Shown: positions 11,262 through 24,319 of the stretch, piece by piece
Layout of the letters: each line of letters opens with the position of its first letter
Position numbering within the stretch: the stretch's first letter is position 1
Assembly (NCBI GenBank): GCA_002197995.1
Contig: NGZR01000003.1
Location: 5,952,001 to 6,016,000 of the forward strand
DNA from: Gaeumannomyces sp. JS-464
Lineage: Eukaryota > Ascomycota > Sordariomycetes > Magnaporthales > Magnaporthaceae
Direction: 5' to 3'
Length of the DNA: 64,000 nt
The notes under the pieces: generated by a model
What the model saw: only the letters and a program-made list of their open reading frames with translations
What the model was told of the DNA's origin: nothing
Databases searched by the model: none
Translations under genes and position numbers: made by a program

Positions 11262-13903
11262 ATTGTTACTCGTTTATGTGTGACCGACAAGATCGAGATA
11301 AAATGCCGCAAGTGCTGGCTGAGGATACAGAAAAATAAAAACGGCGTGATGTTTCGTAGCAAATAGCGATCGCGAGCGTGGGCTTGGTCTTTGTTTTCCC
11401 CGAGGCTTGCTCCCTCGTTGCGAGACAGGATGCTCTTTCTTCAGCCCAGTCTTTTTTTGCGGCGTCCGCGGAGACAGGTATGGTGCAAGTGCCCGCGCCT
11501 GGTTGTTGGACTCTCGGGCTGGGCCGTTTGGGCGTGCTTTCCGTGACCCGTTGCCTGGGAAGGGAAGGGTGTCGGTAGGGGTGTCGTCGAGCCAACCGAA
11601 ATGGAGGACCGAGCCCGCTAACACCGCCTTTCTGCGAGTGGTTGACGAGAGAGCAAAAGGATTCGGGTAATAGTTTTGGGGGAATCCAAAGGAATACTCA
11701 AAGAGAAACAAAGAAATACCAAAGGCAATCGCCAGAGTGGTGTTTTTGCAGATCAGGTTTCCGGCTGGCGGACTGTCGGTCTGGCTCTGTTTTCCTCAAG
11801 CGGCGCGTGAAAAAAAAAGGGTCCGGGCTGCTAGCGAGAAAAAAAAGGGGATGCGGTCGGGCGGGTGGTGACTGTCGTGCATGCCCAGCCCAGTGTGTGT
11901 GGATCGCTCAGGTTGCGGTGATGGACTGGACCGAACAGGCTAGTAAGACCTAACAGCGAGGGGTTGCTGCCACCGACCTGGACCGCTCCTCGACGGGCTC
12001 AGCCACACAGCCTCACTCCCTCAAACCAGGTTTCCGCGAGGTTGACTGGCGATCCTGCTGCGCCCGGGGACCGCGAAAGCTGAGGTTGGCGTTTGTTTCA
12101 GAGCACAGGAAGGAGCAAAAAGCGCCTGGTCTGGCCGGGTTCCGTGTGTCGCGCGACGAGGGCGGCTACCAGGACGGGTCCAGTCGGCTTCAGCTTCTCG
12201 GCAATCGGCCAGTGACGCTAAATGGTCATAGAACGTGGCGCTGCCTTTTTCTGATGTAATATTATGGCATCGACTCTGCACCAAGCCAGGAGAAGCTTAG
12301 GTAGAGTTGCTGAAGGAGAAAGAAGATGGAGCGTCCTAGAACAACACAATGATACACAGGCCAAGCCATCCAACATCAACATCCGACATCGACGGAACTT
12401 CTCTTGTCCATGTAGCCATCCAAAGCACTAGAAAAACAATAATACATATTGCTGATTACAGGTAGCTCAAGGTGTCTTGCCGACCTTCCTACCTCGCAGA
12501 CAAAGCAGCCCCCGTCCCATTCGTCGTCTACAGCACAGTCCTGGTATTTGACGCATGCCGGGTGCTCGCTGAAACGGATGCACGCTCGAATGCCGGCATA
12601 ACGCCAGGCTAGAGAGTCTGTCCTGCCAGGTACCTCCAAGTGCCCGCCGTAGCACTGCAGCCGTTGCTCGCACCAACCCAGACAAAAACAGAATCCAGAG
12701 AGAGCGACTCCGTAAGGACGAGCCAGACGATAGGGCGGTCTTTGCGGGACGTACTTCCTGTCGGCCTGCTCAGAATCGGGTATCACAGCAAATTAAGCCA
12801 CCCTGACCTGCCCGTTTGGTTGTGCCTCCGAAGGGGTAGCATGGAGACCAGGGAAGTCCCTCCCAAGGTCCCTCGCGGCCCCGATGTTATGCCGTTACCA
12901 TGGATATAATCCCCAGTACCTCCCAGAGCCCACTGGCCATGTCTTTGGGCAGGTACCACGACTCACCGTGCAGATACAATCTTACCTCTCGGAACCCTCC
13001 CGCCTCGTGGGGTTTTGACTCCAGCAGGTTCGAAGGTGGCCCTCGGATGGCCGTGACAATTCCACATTTGATTGTTTCCAATTTGATCTTTCATGCGCGG
13101 CACGAAGGACGCCCACTCGGATCTGCTTCTTCACCGACTCCGCGTGGAACCCACACACAGCGAGTAATATGGTGCAGGCGGACAGAGCCAGTCGTCCAAA
13201 TGATCAAAATTAAACATTTGGCCCCTCCTGTTGCTGCCCCAGCATCTTCGGTTGACCTTTGCAACGACACGATGGACCTCCTGTCAAAGATCTGGTCTAG
13301 ACTCATATCTGGGCTACTGCAGGGAAGCAGCCTGAGAGACCTTCTCAATTCGCACACACACGATTGAGTCGCTATCACTGCCCCAAAGACGGTTGTCGTG
13401 GCATGTTCCTCGGGGAACCGTGACGGGCTTCCGGTCGCTACCGGACCTTCCGAAGCTCGGCGCTGCGTGTCTGTGATGGAGACAAAGACGGTGGACAAGG
13501 TGACTGGGTGGTGAGTTGGTACGGTAGGCAAACATGTGGCTTGTGACGGGGGTGCTGCCTTCTTCGATTCATGGTCATCGTCAAACAATTCGTGCTTCCA
13601 TTGAGCAGCCGGTGATGCGGGATGCCTATCCATGAAATCGAGAGACCTTGTCACGAGATCGGGGCTACATGGCAAGGCTAACGCCAGGCACGCTTCCCAG
13701 TGCCATTTGGAGATATCGTGGCGACACGACCAGGTAAAATCGAAGACCCAAAACCCATTGTCATAATCCCTTTCGCTTTTAATTCTCCCTGCCGAGAGTC
13801 CATAAACCGTAACGCCATGCATGCCATAGGTTCCCCTGCACATCCGGTTGGCTCAGGAAGCTGAATTGATGTCCCATCTCGTCCCGACGCATCTCCCACA
13901 GAC
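11262..13903. other. 2.6-kb intergenic region
   Basis: This interval contains the probable promoter of the coiled-coil gene (just above 11261) and 3' sequence of the eL30 gene. A minus-strand Cys-rich frame (12376-12786) and a 250-codon frame (13091-13843) are open, but I could not tie either to a family or to exons, so no gene is called. Confidence 0.45.
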
Positions 13904-14512
13904 TTACGCCTGCTGGTCGCTCAGGATGTCCGAGTCACCGGCATCCAGGATGGCCATGGTGCCGCAGCGGAAGAGCTTACCGCAGGCGGTGCCAAGCTCG
14001 ATCTGCGGCAAGGGCAAAGGAGTAAAGGTCAGCTTCGTGGTGTTCCCTCCAAAGTCTAATGACAAGACTTCTTCGCTGGGCAGCAGCACGGGTCAAAGCA
14101 AACACGAGGGTCTGCATCGCCCGGCCGAGAGCAAGTATCCGGAAGAGACCAGCTGGTCCCGTTGGAAGACAAATAAACTGGAGAGGTAGGTCATACGTTG
14201 TTGCCGCTGAAGTGGTGGACGGGCGTCTTGGACAGCATAGAGTAGTACTCGAGCTCTGACTTGCGGAGCGGCGGGGTGTTGCCGGCGATGATGATGAGCT
14301 TGGCCTTGTTGGAGCGCAGGCTCTTGAGGGTCGACTTGTAGCCCAGAGTGACTGTGAGGGAGCCCGACTGTCAGCTGTGTTCTTGCGGGGGGTATACCAG
14401 CAGCGCGAGGCCAGAAGGGCCGCGAGGAGATGTTCTCACCCTTTCCGGACTTGATAACAAGCGCCAAGCGCGAGTTAATGTTGTCGGAGGTCTTCTTCTT
14501 CGAGGGGGCCAT
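13904..14512 (-). CDS. rpl30: 60S ribosomal protein eL30
   Basis: Cytosolic large-subunit ribosomal protein. Three exons are inferred: 14440..14512, 14197..14351 and 13904..14002 (73+155+99 nt), giving 108 aa, the normal size for fungal eL30. Exon 1 encodes [20 protein letters not shown], exon 2 covers [19 protein letters not shown] through the [12 protein letters not shown] segment, and exon 3 covers [14 protein letters not shown] through [12 protein letters not shown]. Introns are 88 and 194 nt with donors GTGAGA and GTATGA and acceptors CACAG and CCGCAG. The reading frame is intact. It is divergent to RPL10, with 1.7 kb between the two starts. Confidence 0.95.
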
Positions 14513-16187
14513 TGCTGCGGTTTGTGACGGTGACGAGAGGCCGGGTGTTGTTGCGAGGTAGAGATGCAAAAAAACCTGAAGCATCCAAAGTCGACGCAGG
14601 TATTTTGTTTTGTGTGCGCCAAAATCCACCGAGCGTGTGTGGATTGTGGTGGTCCGTGCATTCTCCTCCCGACGCCACGGAGCACCGCCACAAGCGCCGG
14701 ATGACCCGAGACGTCACCCCTTGCTTCACTAAGGGGTTGGGCATGTGGGCAAACACATGAGAGCATATTGTCGACCTAGGCAAATCACCTAGGCCAATAT
14801 CATCGATAGAGAGATGGCTATGACGTGTTTCTTTCGGGGGTCGCTTCAACCTGGGAAATCAACTGAGAGCTCCCGCGATAGCACTCGTCTTTTGTGAGAT
14901 CGATCTGGAATCACAAACTCTAGCTTCACTCTCCAACAGTATTACCACTGAGGATCCTAGCGGGGGCTCTTACGGCTATACGCAGGGCCCTGCAAAGGAA
15001 CGAAATCTGGGGGTCGGACCTCACAGTATCTCTAAGCTTCGGTAGGCAACAGTACGGGAACGGCACAAGCGGTGTTGAGCAGGCATCATTTAGCAAACTC
15101 CACCGGGTAACTTGTCATAGAATGGACAGATATAGACCATGATTTTGGTATTTGTTTCTACGGGCACGGCTCCTAAATAAACATCTGCAGTGTGATAACG
15201 CTAAACTGGAATCCCCAGGACCCGAACTTGTCCTGTGATATCGTTTGCTGTATCCTGATCCTAAAGGAGCGTAACTTGGTGTATCAATACGGACTGCAGG
15301 TTTTCATTGGGGGACGTGACAGCTCGACGGGCTCCATCACCACAGCGAGGCGACGAGAGCCAATCTGGAGGTGTAAGTGATGAGTATGAAAAGTGACGGG
15401 CCCAATAGGCAGCGCCTTGTAGGAATGATGCTCGTGCAGATACAGACCAGAGGCCATACATTACTAACCAAGTATGGTTCACTATGGCACATGTCCTCGC
15501 TTAGACGAAGGAGTCCGATATCAAGAAAGCCAGCCAACCTATGCATCGGATAGTTCCAGTTACTAATCTCTGGAGCGGGTGAGCTCGGCGCTCGATACCG
15601 TCAAGTTGTTCCGCCGGCTTTGACCCCTGGTCGGCCTCCTCGGCCCCCGTGCCTCGCACCTCCCAGCCTGAACGCCAGGGGCTAGTCCGACACTGCCTGC
15701 TCGCCATCTGGCTGACAAATATCTACTGCCATTCAAGCCCGCGGAAGAGGTATGGGATACTGATACGGATGAATCAGAGTTGGCGCGATATGAGAAAGGC
15801 AGGGCGCAGGAAACGGGCAGCTCAGCAGGCCTGCTTGCCTCTCTCGTCAGTCTTTTGGGGCAACTTTTTAGCGTCTAGCCTCAAACGAGACCTCCAGTCG
15901 CTGGGCGTTTGGGGCGCGGGGTTGCTGGACCCGACCTCCGACTGGCCATTGCTTTCTGACACACGGGTGGGGCAACTGCCTTCTGCAAACCCTAATGACC
16001 CACAGCTCCTTCCCATTTGATTTCAAAGCAGAAAGTAGGCGAGCCAGCGCAGTGGCAATTGGTTTGGCTGGTCCATATTATCGCAGGTCCGTCACCACCC
16101 AGCTTTTTTCAGGACACCACCAAAATCCTCAATCAGCGACGAAGCGACACTCGAGATTCCCACGAACCCCCCGAGAAAACCGTCAAA
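14513..16187. other. Divergent promoter region between eL30 and RPL10
   Basis: 1.7 kb separates the start codons of two oppositely oriented ribosomal protein genes, so it should hold both promoters and 5' UTRs. I see no open frame with coding character and no RNA gene. Confidence 0.6.
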
Positions 16188-17273
16188 ATGGCCCGTCGCC
16201 CGGCGAGATGGTAATAACCTCCTTTTTTTTTTGTTTCTTGTCTCTGGATTCTTGCGACCCCGTGGAAATGGTGGAGGAGGAGGAGGAGGAGGAAGAGGAA
16301 GTGGGCGGGCTAGACGACGTCGGACGAGGTTCGATTGTCGCGTCCGGTGGCCGAATGGGATCCAGGCGCGGAAGAAAGCCATGGATGCTCTTTGCTAGAC
16401 AGGCTTTGGACACTGGACTGACATTCCATCCTCACGTTCAGTTACCGCTACTGCAAGAACAAGCCGTACCCCAAGTCGCGCTTCAACCGTGGTGTCCCCG
16501 ACCCTAAGATCCGCATCTTCGACCTGGGCCGTAAGCGCGCGACCGTCGATGACTTCCCTCTGTGCATCCACCTCGTCTCGAACGAGTACGAGCAGCTGAG
16601 CTCCGAGGCTCTCGAGGCTGCCCGTATTTGCGCCAACAAGTGAGTGGTCCGACATGTCGATCCAACCTGGTCGACCCGATCCCTGCGACCCGTCAGGAAA
16701 GCCGGCAGCGTGCGCGCTGTGAGAACAGAAGATAGGGCGCTAACATCCCGAACCAGGTACCTGGTCAAGAACACCGGAAAGGAGGGTTTCCACCTCCGCG
16801 TCCGCGCCCACCCGTACCACGTCGTCCGTATCAACAAGATGTTGTCGTGCGCTGGAGCCGATAGGCTGCAGACTGGTATGCGTGGCGCCTGGGGCAAGCC
16901 CAACGGCACTGTTGCCCGTGTCAACATTGGCCAGATCATCCTCAGTGTCCGCACCCGTGACTCCAGTACGTGGACCGCCGCCCCTAGAATCTCCCGACGC
17001 TGCCGAGGTGATGCGCAAAATGCTGACGAATTCATCCACAGACCGCGCTCTCGCCCTGGAGGCTCTCCGCGCTCGCAGTACAAGTTCCCCGGCCGCCAAA
17101 AGATCATCATCTCCAAGAACTGGGGCTTCACCCCCCTGCGCCGCGAGGAGTACCTGGAGAAGAAGGCTGCTGGTCGCGTCAAGGTCGATGGTGCCTACGT
17201 CCAGTTCCTTGCCAACCACGGCAACCTCGAGACCAACATGAAGCGTTTCCCCGAGGCCTTCACCGAGGCTTAA
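16188..17273 (+). CDS. rpl10: 60S ribosomal protein uL16 (RPL10), one-base frame break in exon 4
   Basis: uL16 sits near the peptidyl transferase centre and is essential. Exons: 16188..16210 (MARRPAR + split Cys), 16442..16639 ([20 protein letters not shown] onward), 16757..16965 and 17042..17273. Donors are GTAATA, GTGAGT and GTACGT, and acceptors end in CAG. Intron 1 contains a GGA-repeat tract near 16270-16300. Exon 4 starts in frame as [10 protein letters not shown], but the next family block [20 protein letters not shown] is read one base off. Adding one base near 17070 (CTCCGC-GCTCGC) gives 663 nt, or 220 aa, the expected size. Because the protein is essential and everything else is conserved, a sequencing deletion is far more likely than a pseudogene. 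Confidence 0.95.
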
Positions 17274-20001
17274 GCGGTCGGTGGTTCGACGAGAGGCTGG
17301 GTTACGGGATCAGAGCACGAAATGGCACATGCATGTTTTGGGATTCGGGTTTTTCTTTTCTCTTCAGGGTGGCGTAATCGGTCATGCGTCAAAACGGGCT
17401 GAGAGCATCTGAGGAATGTGTTGGTATCTCGATACAGCCTACGAACAAGCTCGGTCTTCTCCAGGTGGAATGCGTGTCTTTACCCGCCGATCCGATTTGA
17501 TGAACGTTTCGGCGGGAGTATCCAGGGAATCACCGTGTGGATATGTTCGCCATCTCTGCACTTGCAGCTGATATGGGCTATTTCGAGACAAGCAGACCTC
17601 CCTCGGGATGTGATCCCTGTTGCTGTCATTTTTGCGCGTCGGGTGTGGTTCCGATGTCGTAAGGCGGTGATGGTGCTAAGGGGAAAGGCGTCACGAGGGC
17701 TCCCCGACTCGTGATGAGGGGGGTTCTTTTGCCGCAGACGTCTGGTGGAAGACCCCGTTGATGTCATCTAGCGCGGCCGTCCAGGACCGACCGCCCTACC
17801 GCAATATGCATCCTGCCCGTTTGACAAGCTTTGAATCGATTCTGGAACATAGTGTCTTGAACGGCTCCGAAGCCAAGGCGACTGGGCTGTCTATATTCTT
17901 CGTCTGCGGTTTTTCTTCTGGAGTCTACCCTCTTTGATCTTGTCTGCCACCAGTGACCCTGGGCTGACCCAGGATAATTTGGGCCGCGTGGCACACCACC
18001 GCTGCCATGTCCTACCATGCACCGAAGATCGCTAGCAGGGAGGTAGTAGTTGGTTTCCCTTCCCGCACGAGTGAAGTCAGAAACCACATATAGCCCTGGG
18101 CGTCAGTGCAGATTTGCCCGGCCAAGCAGGGCCTGTGCAGTGGATCGGGTCAATCACCCGGCAGGCAGTATGGCTCACTCTCTCCGCAGTAGCGGTGACA
18201 TTGAGAAATGCCCAGCATACAGAGAGTGTGTGATGTCTATCTCCGGCAGTCGGTATGGCATTTGATCGAACCCTTGCCTCCGAAGAGTCCCGATGGCGGG
18301 GGTGTTTGTGGTCTCTAGCAACGGAACAGGCTAGGTCCCAGTTCTGGGTTTGGGCTCATTGTGCGTGTCGGAGTGTTCTCCAGCAGCACCCAGGCGGGAC
18401 TTTGGGCCACGTGAGCGTCCGTTTTCGTTGGTGGCAGAGAACTCACTCAGGCACCCCAGAAAGAAAAGGGTGGCGAACACCTCATTGTCGATGCGTATTC
18501 CTAACGTCTCTCATTGTATTTTCTCCCTCGCTTCTCTGCCCTATTCTCTCGAACATTCGACTCTTATGTCCCAGTGGCTCCATGGCACCGGCTGGTGGAA
18601 TGACGGTGTCCCATCCGGACACTTATCAGAACCATCGAGCGGGACTGACCTCCCGTGACCGGGTTCTGTGGGTCAGGGACTGAGGTAAGATCCACTTGTG
18701 ATGTGGTGGAGGGGGGGCTCCTTGGCCGGCAAGCCGCGAACATGAAGATGTCATTCATTGTCAAATCAGCGTAGTGGTTGCACCATTCATTCTTACGCCA
18801 CTGCCACAAAAAAAGGGCACACGGAGACACGGAGCCTCTCGTTTGCCAATGACTGAATGACCAGACGACCTGGTTGGGCTGGCCGCTTGTTTATTTCTGG
18901 GGCGCAGTAGCGCAAGAGTCTAAAACCAATCCGTTGTGTGATGGCGCGGGCGTTGCTCGTGCTGACACCAAACTGTGCCTCTCCTCCCGCGTCGTGCAGC
19001 CTGTCACGTCTTTGGTCGGCTCATGTCTCTGGCCTTTCGACCCCTTTTGCGCGGCCGAGCAGAGACAAAGGGGTCACGGTAACACCGCAACCGCAGCCGT
19101 CTTGTCGGGATCTTGCCTGCGGCTTGGCTGTCCCTCCTTGATCTGCCACCACCACCACTACCACCACCACACCTCCTTCCCTCCTCCAGCAGACCTGTGC
19201 TGCCGCTCCTCCCGCAGCGCCGATCCGAGGCGGGCACTGCAAGGCTGATTCGGGGTGGTGTTATTAATACGTGATGGAAATCAACAACTGAAAGCAGCAG
19301 AGACGTGGCCCAGCCCGCCATTCGGATCCCCCCTCGGCGCCCTCTTACCGCCCGCATTGCATGGATTGACAGCGCGTTGCATGGCCCAGTCAGCGAGCTG
19401 TCAGATATCGCCGACGGACCAGCCACTGAAAGCGGCCCTGCGATCCCTGCCGCCTTGAATCGACCAAGAATTGGCCGCCCCCAGACCTGGCGCCCCCACC
19501 ACCCACATCAGCGCCCACCACCACCACCGCCAGCCGTCCCGCCCCCTTGCTTCCAGGGTGTCAAGAGATACCGTCGCGCGCCCAGATTGAATCATCCCTC
19601 CGACTTGGTCCTTCATATCATACCCGTGGCTACTTCGGGCGCATTGTCCATCGCCGCCCGGAAGAGCCACGCCTTTTCTCGACGAGCTCTGCATCAGCCA
19701 GCATCGCAGCACTCGAGGGCGAACAGTCTGCCTCTTTTGGATACTACACAACTAAAGCCAGCGGTTTCCAGCGATATACCTAACTGGAATAACTCATGTT
19801 ATCTGCGGAATTTGCCTAATCGATAGACTCGGATCTTGCCGCCGCAGCATACACCCGCGTTTCAACATCTGGAAGCCTTTGAGGCCAGACGTATCTGATT
19901 TACTTTATCCTTGACGAATCCGCTGGCCTAACTTTTTCTCGAGCCTCGCTTTCTGCCAAGCCCCTCGTCTTGCCCTCGAGGGCCGCCGCAGCCCGACCAA
20001 A
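17274..20001. other. 2.7-kb intergenic region
   Basis: RPL10 3' UTR on the left and the probable promoter and CT-rich 5' leader of the next gene on the right. The short frames here show no family signature. A CAC/CCA-rich stretch lies near 19145-19170. Confidence 0.5.
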
Positions 20002-22243
20002 ATGGCGTTCCACCAGCCGACCGCGCGGCAGTCCCTCAACAGGGCACCGGCTGCCCCATCCGGCCTCCATGACAACAGCCCTCAGGTCGGCGGGCTGTCC
20101 GCGCCCACCACCCCACAACATGCCGCCTCACCAACCGCCGGAGGTGGCGTCGCCGAGTCTCAGACCTGGGTCCTTTTCACACCCGCCGACGACTCGGTGA
20201 CCACGACGACGTCCGCCTCTTACCTCAGCTCCGTTCTCCAGGGTGACTCGGCAGAGCGTACCCCTGGGCGCTCGCACGTCAGCGAGGTCGGGAGCGGGGA
20301 CACTGTCGCCCGATCCAACGCCAACTCGGCCCCCTGAACTCGGCGGTCCCTTCGGTCCTGTCCGGCTCAGCACTGTCGATTCAGGAGGAGGATGCGGAGC
20401 TTGACGTCCTCGACAGCCACCTGCCCGAGTTCCGCCAGGGCTTGCATGGGTTACAGCATCAACATCAGCATGGCAGCAGCTATATGCACGCGGCAACGGC
20501 GTCCCCGCCTCCGATCCCCGTCCTTCCCACCCACGATGGACTAGGCTCTTTCAGGCTGAGTACCCCCGCAACTGGGGCGGGGGCGGACGATATACAGATG
20601 CAAGAGCACATATACTCGTTCGAGCGGTTCAATCCGCGGCGGGTGAAGCGGCGGCGCGAGAGCCTGGATCTGGCGCGGCTGGAGGTCGAGATGGCAGCGG
20701 CAGCGGCAGCTGCGGGTGGGTCTGCCGAGGCTGAGCGCCACCGCCGCATCGAGGCCTGGCGCCAGGAGCAGAGCTTGCTGCTGCTCGAAGCCATCCGGCG
20801 GGAGACGAGGCGGAGGCGCCAGCACACGGCTGCCCCGCACCTGCGCCGGCGCGACTCTGGAGGGACGTCGGACGCCTCCGCCGCGGTAGCTGCTGTGCCC
20901 GCTGCAGATGAGTTGCTGGCCTCGCTCGGGAACTCTGCTGCTGCGTCGCATGCAGGAGATGTCCCCATGGCGGGGACAGAGTGGCACGAGCAGGACGCCG
21001 GGGTTCCTGGTGACAGCTCGGAGGCACCAGGTGAAGAGAAGGAGGGCTATCTGAGCCGGTTCACGCGTAAAATCATCCGTGACTTGCTGGGGATCGACGA
21101 CAATTTGCTTGCGGTTCTGCTCGGAGAGGCTTTGGCGGAGGAGCAAGTCGACAGTCGGGAAACCCAATCACGGTCACACGGGGAGCAGCAGGAGGAAGAC
21201 GACCTCTCATCGACGCCTAAGGCATCAGTGGCCGGTCTATCGACCCTCATGCGGGGTGGCGAGGAGTCATCGGCTGCGACTCACCCTGATGACTCTTCGT
21301 CCTCGTCTTGGCAGCTCCGGATGCTGGACCGCATCGCGCGGAGCTCGGTCTCCTGGTGCACCGCATGTCGACTCACCACCCTGGCGCCTTCGCCGCCTAC
21401 GCGCGCCTGACCGAAGACCCGCTGCCCTATGCCGGCCTGCCCGTCATCCCCGAGGCCGAGGTCGCGACTGCCACGCGAGATGAGATCCGGTCGCGCCGGC
21501 GGGCTTACTCAATGGGTGACAAAGTCAATGCCGACGACTACATGGATGGCACGGGTAGTGGCATGCCGTCTGTCATGATGCCGCAGTTCAGACCCACTGT
21601 CCCGCCGCATATGCATCACCGCGGTGACGGTGGTGTTAGCGGGAACGTCCAGCCTATTGCGATACCCGGCAGGCAACAAGCCCAGCAGGAGAACATGGAG
21701 GGCACCAGCGGACACCCGGCTACTTTTACGCAGCAGGAATGGGAGCAACAGCTCGACATTGGCCTGGTGTTTCGGTACCTTCGCTCGCGCTTCGGCTCGT
21801 CCTCGACGGCTTCATCCTCATCCGCGGTCGGCCTCGGCGCCGGGGCTTCGCCGCACACGCTGTCGCCGACGAGCCAGGACGCGGCTGCGCGTGCCGCCCG
21901 GGTCCGGCTGCACCACCCGCTCGTGGGCCGCAACGCGCCGCGCAGGAACAACAGCAGCACGACGACGGCGGGGATGACGCCGTCCGCCTCTCAGGGCGCC
22001 ACCGGTGCTGCCGGCCCCGCGGTCGCGGCGGCGCTGCACACGCGCCAGCGGTCGCCAAGCTGCGCCAGCCAGCAGAGCCCCCGGTCCCGCAGGTCCGGGG
22101 TAACGAGGCGGAGCGGCAGCTTCGGCGTCGCGTCGGCGGCGTCGCGGCACTCGAGCCGGCACTACTGGGACATTGGCGGATCTGTGGGCACTGGGAGCAT
22201 CATTGCCAGCACGGGGTCGATGGGTAGCTGGGGTGAAGTATAA
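20002..22243 (+). CDS. Conserved uncharacterised Sordariomycete protein, broken by two one-base shifts
   Basis: One protein of about 747 aa is spread over three frames: 20002 to about 20330, then to about 21340, then to 22243. Both shifts equal one missing base, at GGCCCCCTGAAC (about 20330) and GCGCGGAGCTC (about 21340). After correction the text reads through continuously: an N-terminal ESQTWVLFTPADDS block, LDVLDSHLPEFRQGL, LPTHDGLGSFRLSTP, a basic stretch SFERFNPRRVKRRRESLDLA, an Arg/Glu-rich helix, FTRKIIRDLLGIDDNLLAVL, then a bridging block reading from QLRMLDRIAR into ELGLLVHRM and PLPYAGLPVIPEAEV, and a disordered Ser-rich tail. I recognise this pattern only as a conserved filamentous-fungal protein of unknown function. 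No membrane segment or signal peptide is visible, and the basic motif could be a nuclear localisation signal (inference). Confidence 0.7.
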
Positions 22244-24319
22244 ATGGGAGGTGGTTCTGGCGTGGGAGGTAACATGGGGTTTTGGGATATTGTATTCCTT
22301 TTTTGGTCAATATCGCCGCTTATTCTGGGGTTTAGCTTGGGCTGTTTTCTTGACGCATATCTCTCTGCTCTATACCTTTAGCAAGTCGCCAGTGCGCGGG
22401 GTTGCATATATCAGGCGTTTCTTCTTATACGTCCAATCGCTTGCCTTGGGTAGTTTTCGTTCACATCTGGCATGCATCTTAGGCCAGGCCATCTTCCTGT
22501 ATACTATTAGCATGCACGACATCTCTTCATGGACACGCCAACGCACAATCTCGGCGTTGTTATTGCATCTGACCCCGACGAACAATGTCGACCGTGGTCT
22601 GGGTCTTGCTTCAGGATTCAATCACCGAGTCACATGGGCGCGCGAATGTGTTTGGGAGACACTGAACTAGGCGCAACTGACGCGGACGGCATTTTGCTAA
22701 TCTGGGTCACATTGCGCGTGTTGCGTCCCACAACTTCGAGGGGGCCAGGTGGCCTGCTTGCGTATCACAGCGGCAGAGCGCGGGTGTGAACATCTACATC
22801 TCGCCGTGGTGCCAGGTTGCGTAAGGTGCCGAGGTGACAAATGCCGTGTCCCAGAAGGGCGCAGGCAAGGAGAGAGGAGGGTGGGCATAACAATCGCGCC
22901 TTTCGCCTTGCCGCTTGTCGCCTGCGCACGCGCGCGCGCGCGCGCAAGCGAGGCGGGCGCACGGCCAAGGGATTATGGCCCGATTACACCTAACAAGGCG
23001 AGCAAACACGAGTGGAGGGCGAGCGACCGGCGGTGATGACGGTGGAGTGGTGGGCGGGCGGCTTTTGCGAGGGCAAGGCAGAGAGCTTCCAGCCCCGTCC
23101 ATGTCTCTCGAAAACTCTCAAAAAGACGGGGCGACCGTCCCAATGCGTGAACGCGGCACGAGTCCGGGGACGGGGCCTCCCAAGATCCCAAGTCACCTGC
23201 CGTGCGGCGGCTCGAGCGTTTTGTATGGCGCTCACGCTGGCGAACTCGCTGCAGAATCCCGCCGAGCGACTTTGGCTGCCGCGTCGCGTCGAGGTGGGCG
23301 TGGAGGGGTTTGAACGGGGGCTTCCTGGGCCAATGGGAGGCGGCGCGCCCAATCTGCTGGAGGGGCCCCCTTGACGCGTCCGAGGCGGAGCAAGCTGGTA
23401 TCTCCCCTGCTCCCCTTAGTCACAGGGCGCTCAGACCAGCTTCAGTGGGTCTGGATGGGCCATTGGTCCAATCAGGGAGCACCTCCAGCTTTCTGTAATC
23501 GCTCCGTCCTCGATCAACACCTCCCAGCTTCCCCCTCCCCGTTGCGTGGTCCCCCCCAGCTCCCTGACTGACTCCACAAGCAGCAGCCAAACCCGTCAGG
23601 TCAGGTCCCGGCGGCCACTTGTTGGAGTCGGCGCCTCGTGCCCGACGCCTCACTTTCCTGCATCCCCGGAGCGCTCTCCATTTGTCGCAAAACACTGAGC
23701 TGAGCTGCCGTCGCCATCACGTTGAGCGACCGAACAAGCGCTCGCCTGTGCGAGGCAGCCGTCACGCGCGATCCGCATATTCGTCGCTTGCTTCCGTCAT
23801 CCGCATCCAATTCGCTTTCAGGGGCTTTTTCTTTGCGAGTATAAATGCTGCCCCGCCCCCTGACCTGTCGCTGGCAATCATCTCGACACTTTTGCGACCG
23901 AGCTGCGCGCCCGGTCAGTTTGGTTTCTTTTCTGTCTTTTGTTTTTTTGCGCATGTCTGCCTGCCTGCCTGCCTTTCCCGTCTTGTTGCTCGAGGTCGGT
24001 CATGGGGTGCCGGGGCTGGGTGCCTGGGTTTTTGATCGCACAAGACTGCGCCGGCCGGGTTGCGCTTTACTGACGGCTCGCGCAGCCCCTGATGCGCCAT
24101 TAGGGAGAAACCTCGGCCTTGGTTGCGCGCGACCCAGAACTGCCGCGTTCCCCTCTACTGGATGCTCGGCGTCGCACGCAGCCTTTCAATCCGAGGCTGT
24201 CGCCGACCCCTTCGGTGGCTGGGAGTCTGGGCTAGGCTCCCCTGCCGCGACCCGACGCCATCCGTCATATACATCACAACTATACCCCCATCCCAGGAAA
24301 TGACATCCGTCCCGGACCA
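22244..24319. other. 2.1-kb intergenic region
   Basis: This interval separates two same-strand genes. The first part is likely 3' UTR. The remainder, with a CG-alternating tract (CGCGCGCG near 22930) and a CCTG repeat near 23960, is probably promoter and leader of the next gene. No coding exon was recognised. Confidence 0.5.

Noticed and set aside
13091..13843. 250-codon minus-strand open frame next to eL30
   Set aside because: No family signature or plausible exon partners, and it overlaps probable 3' sequence of a ribosomal gene.
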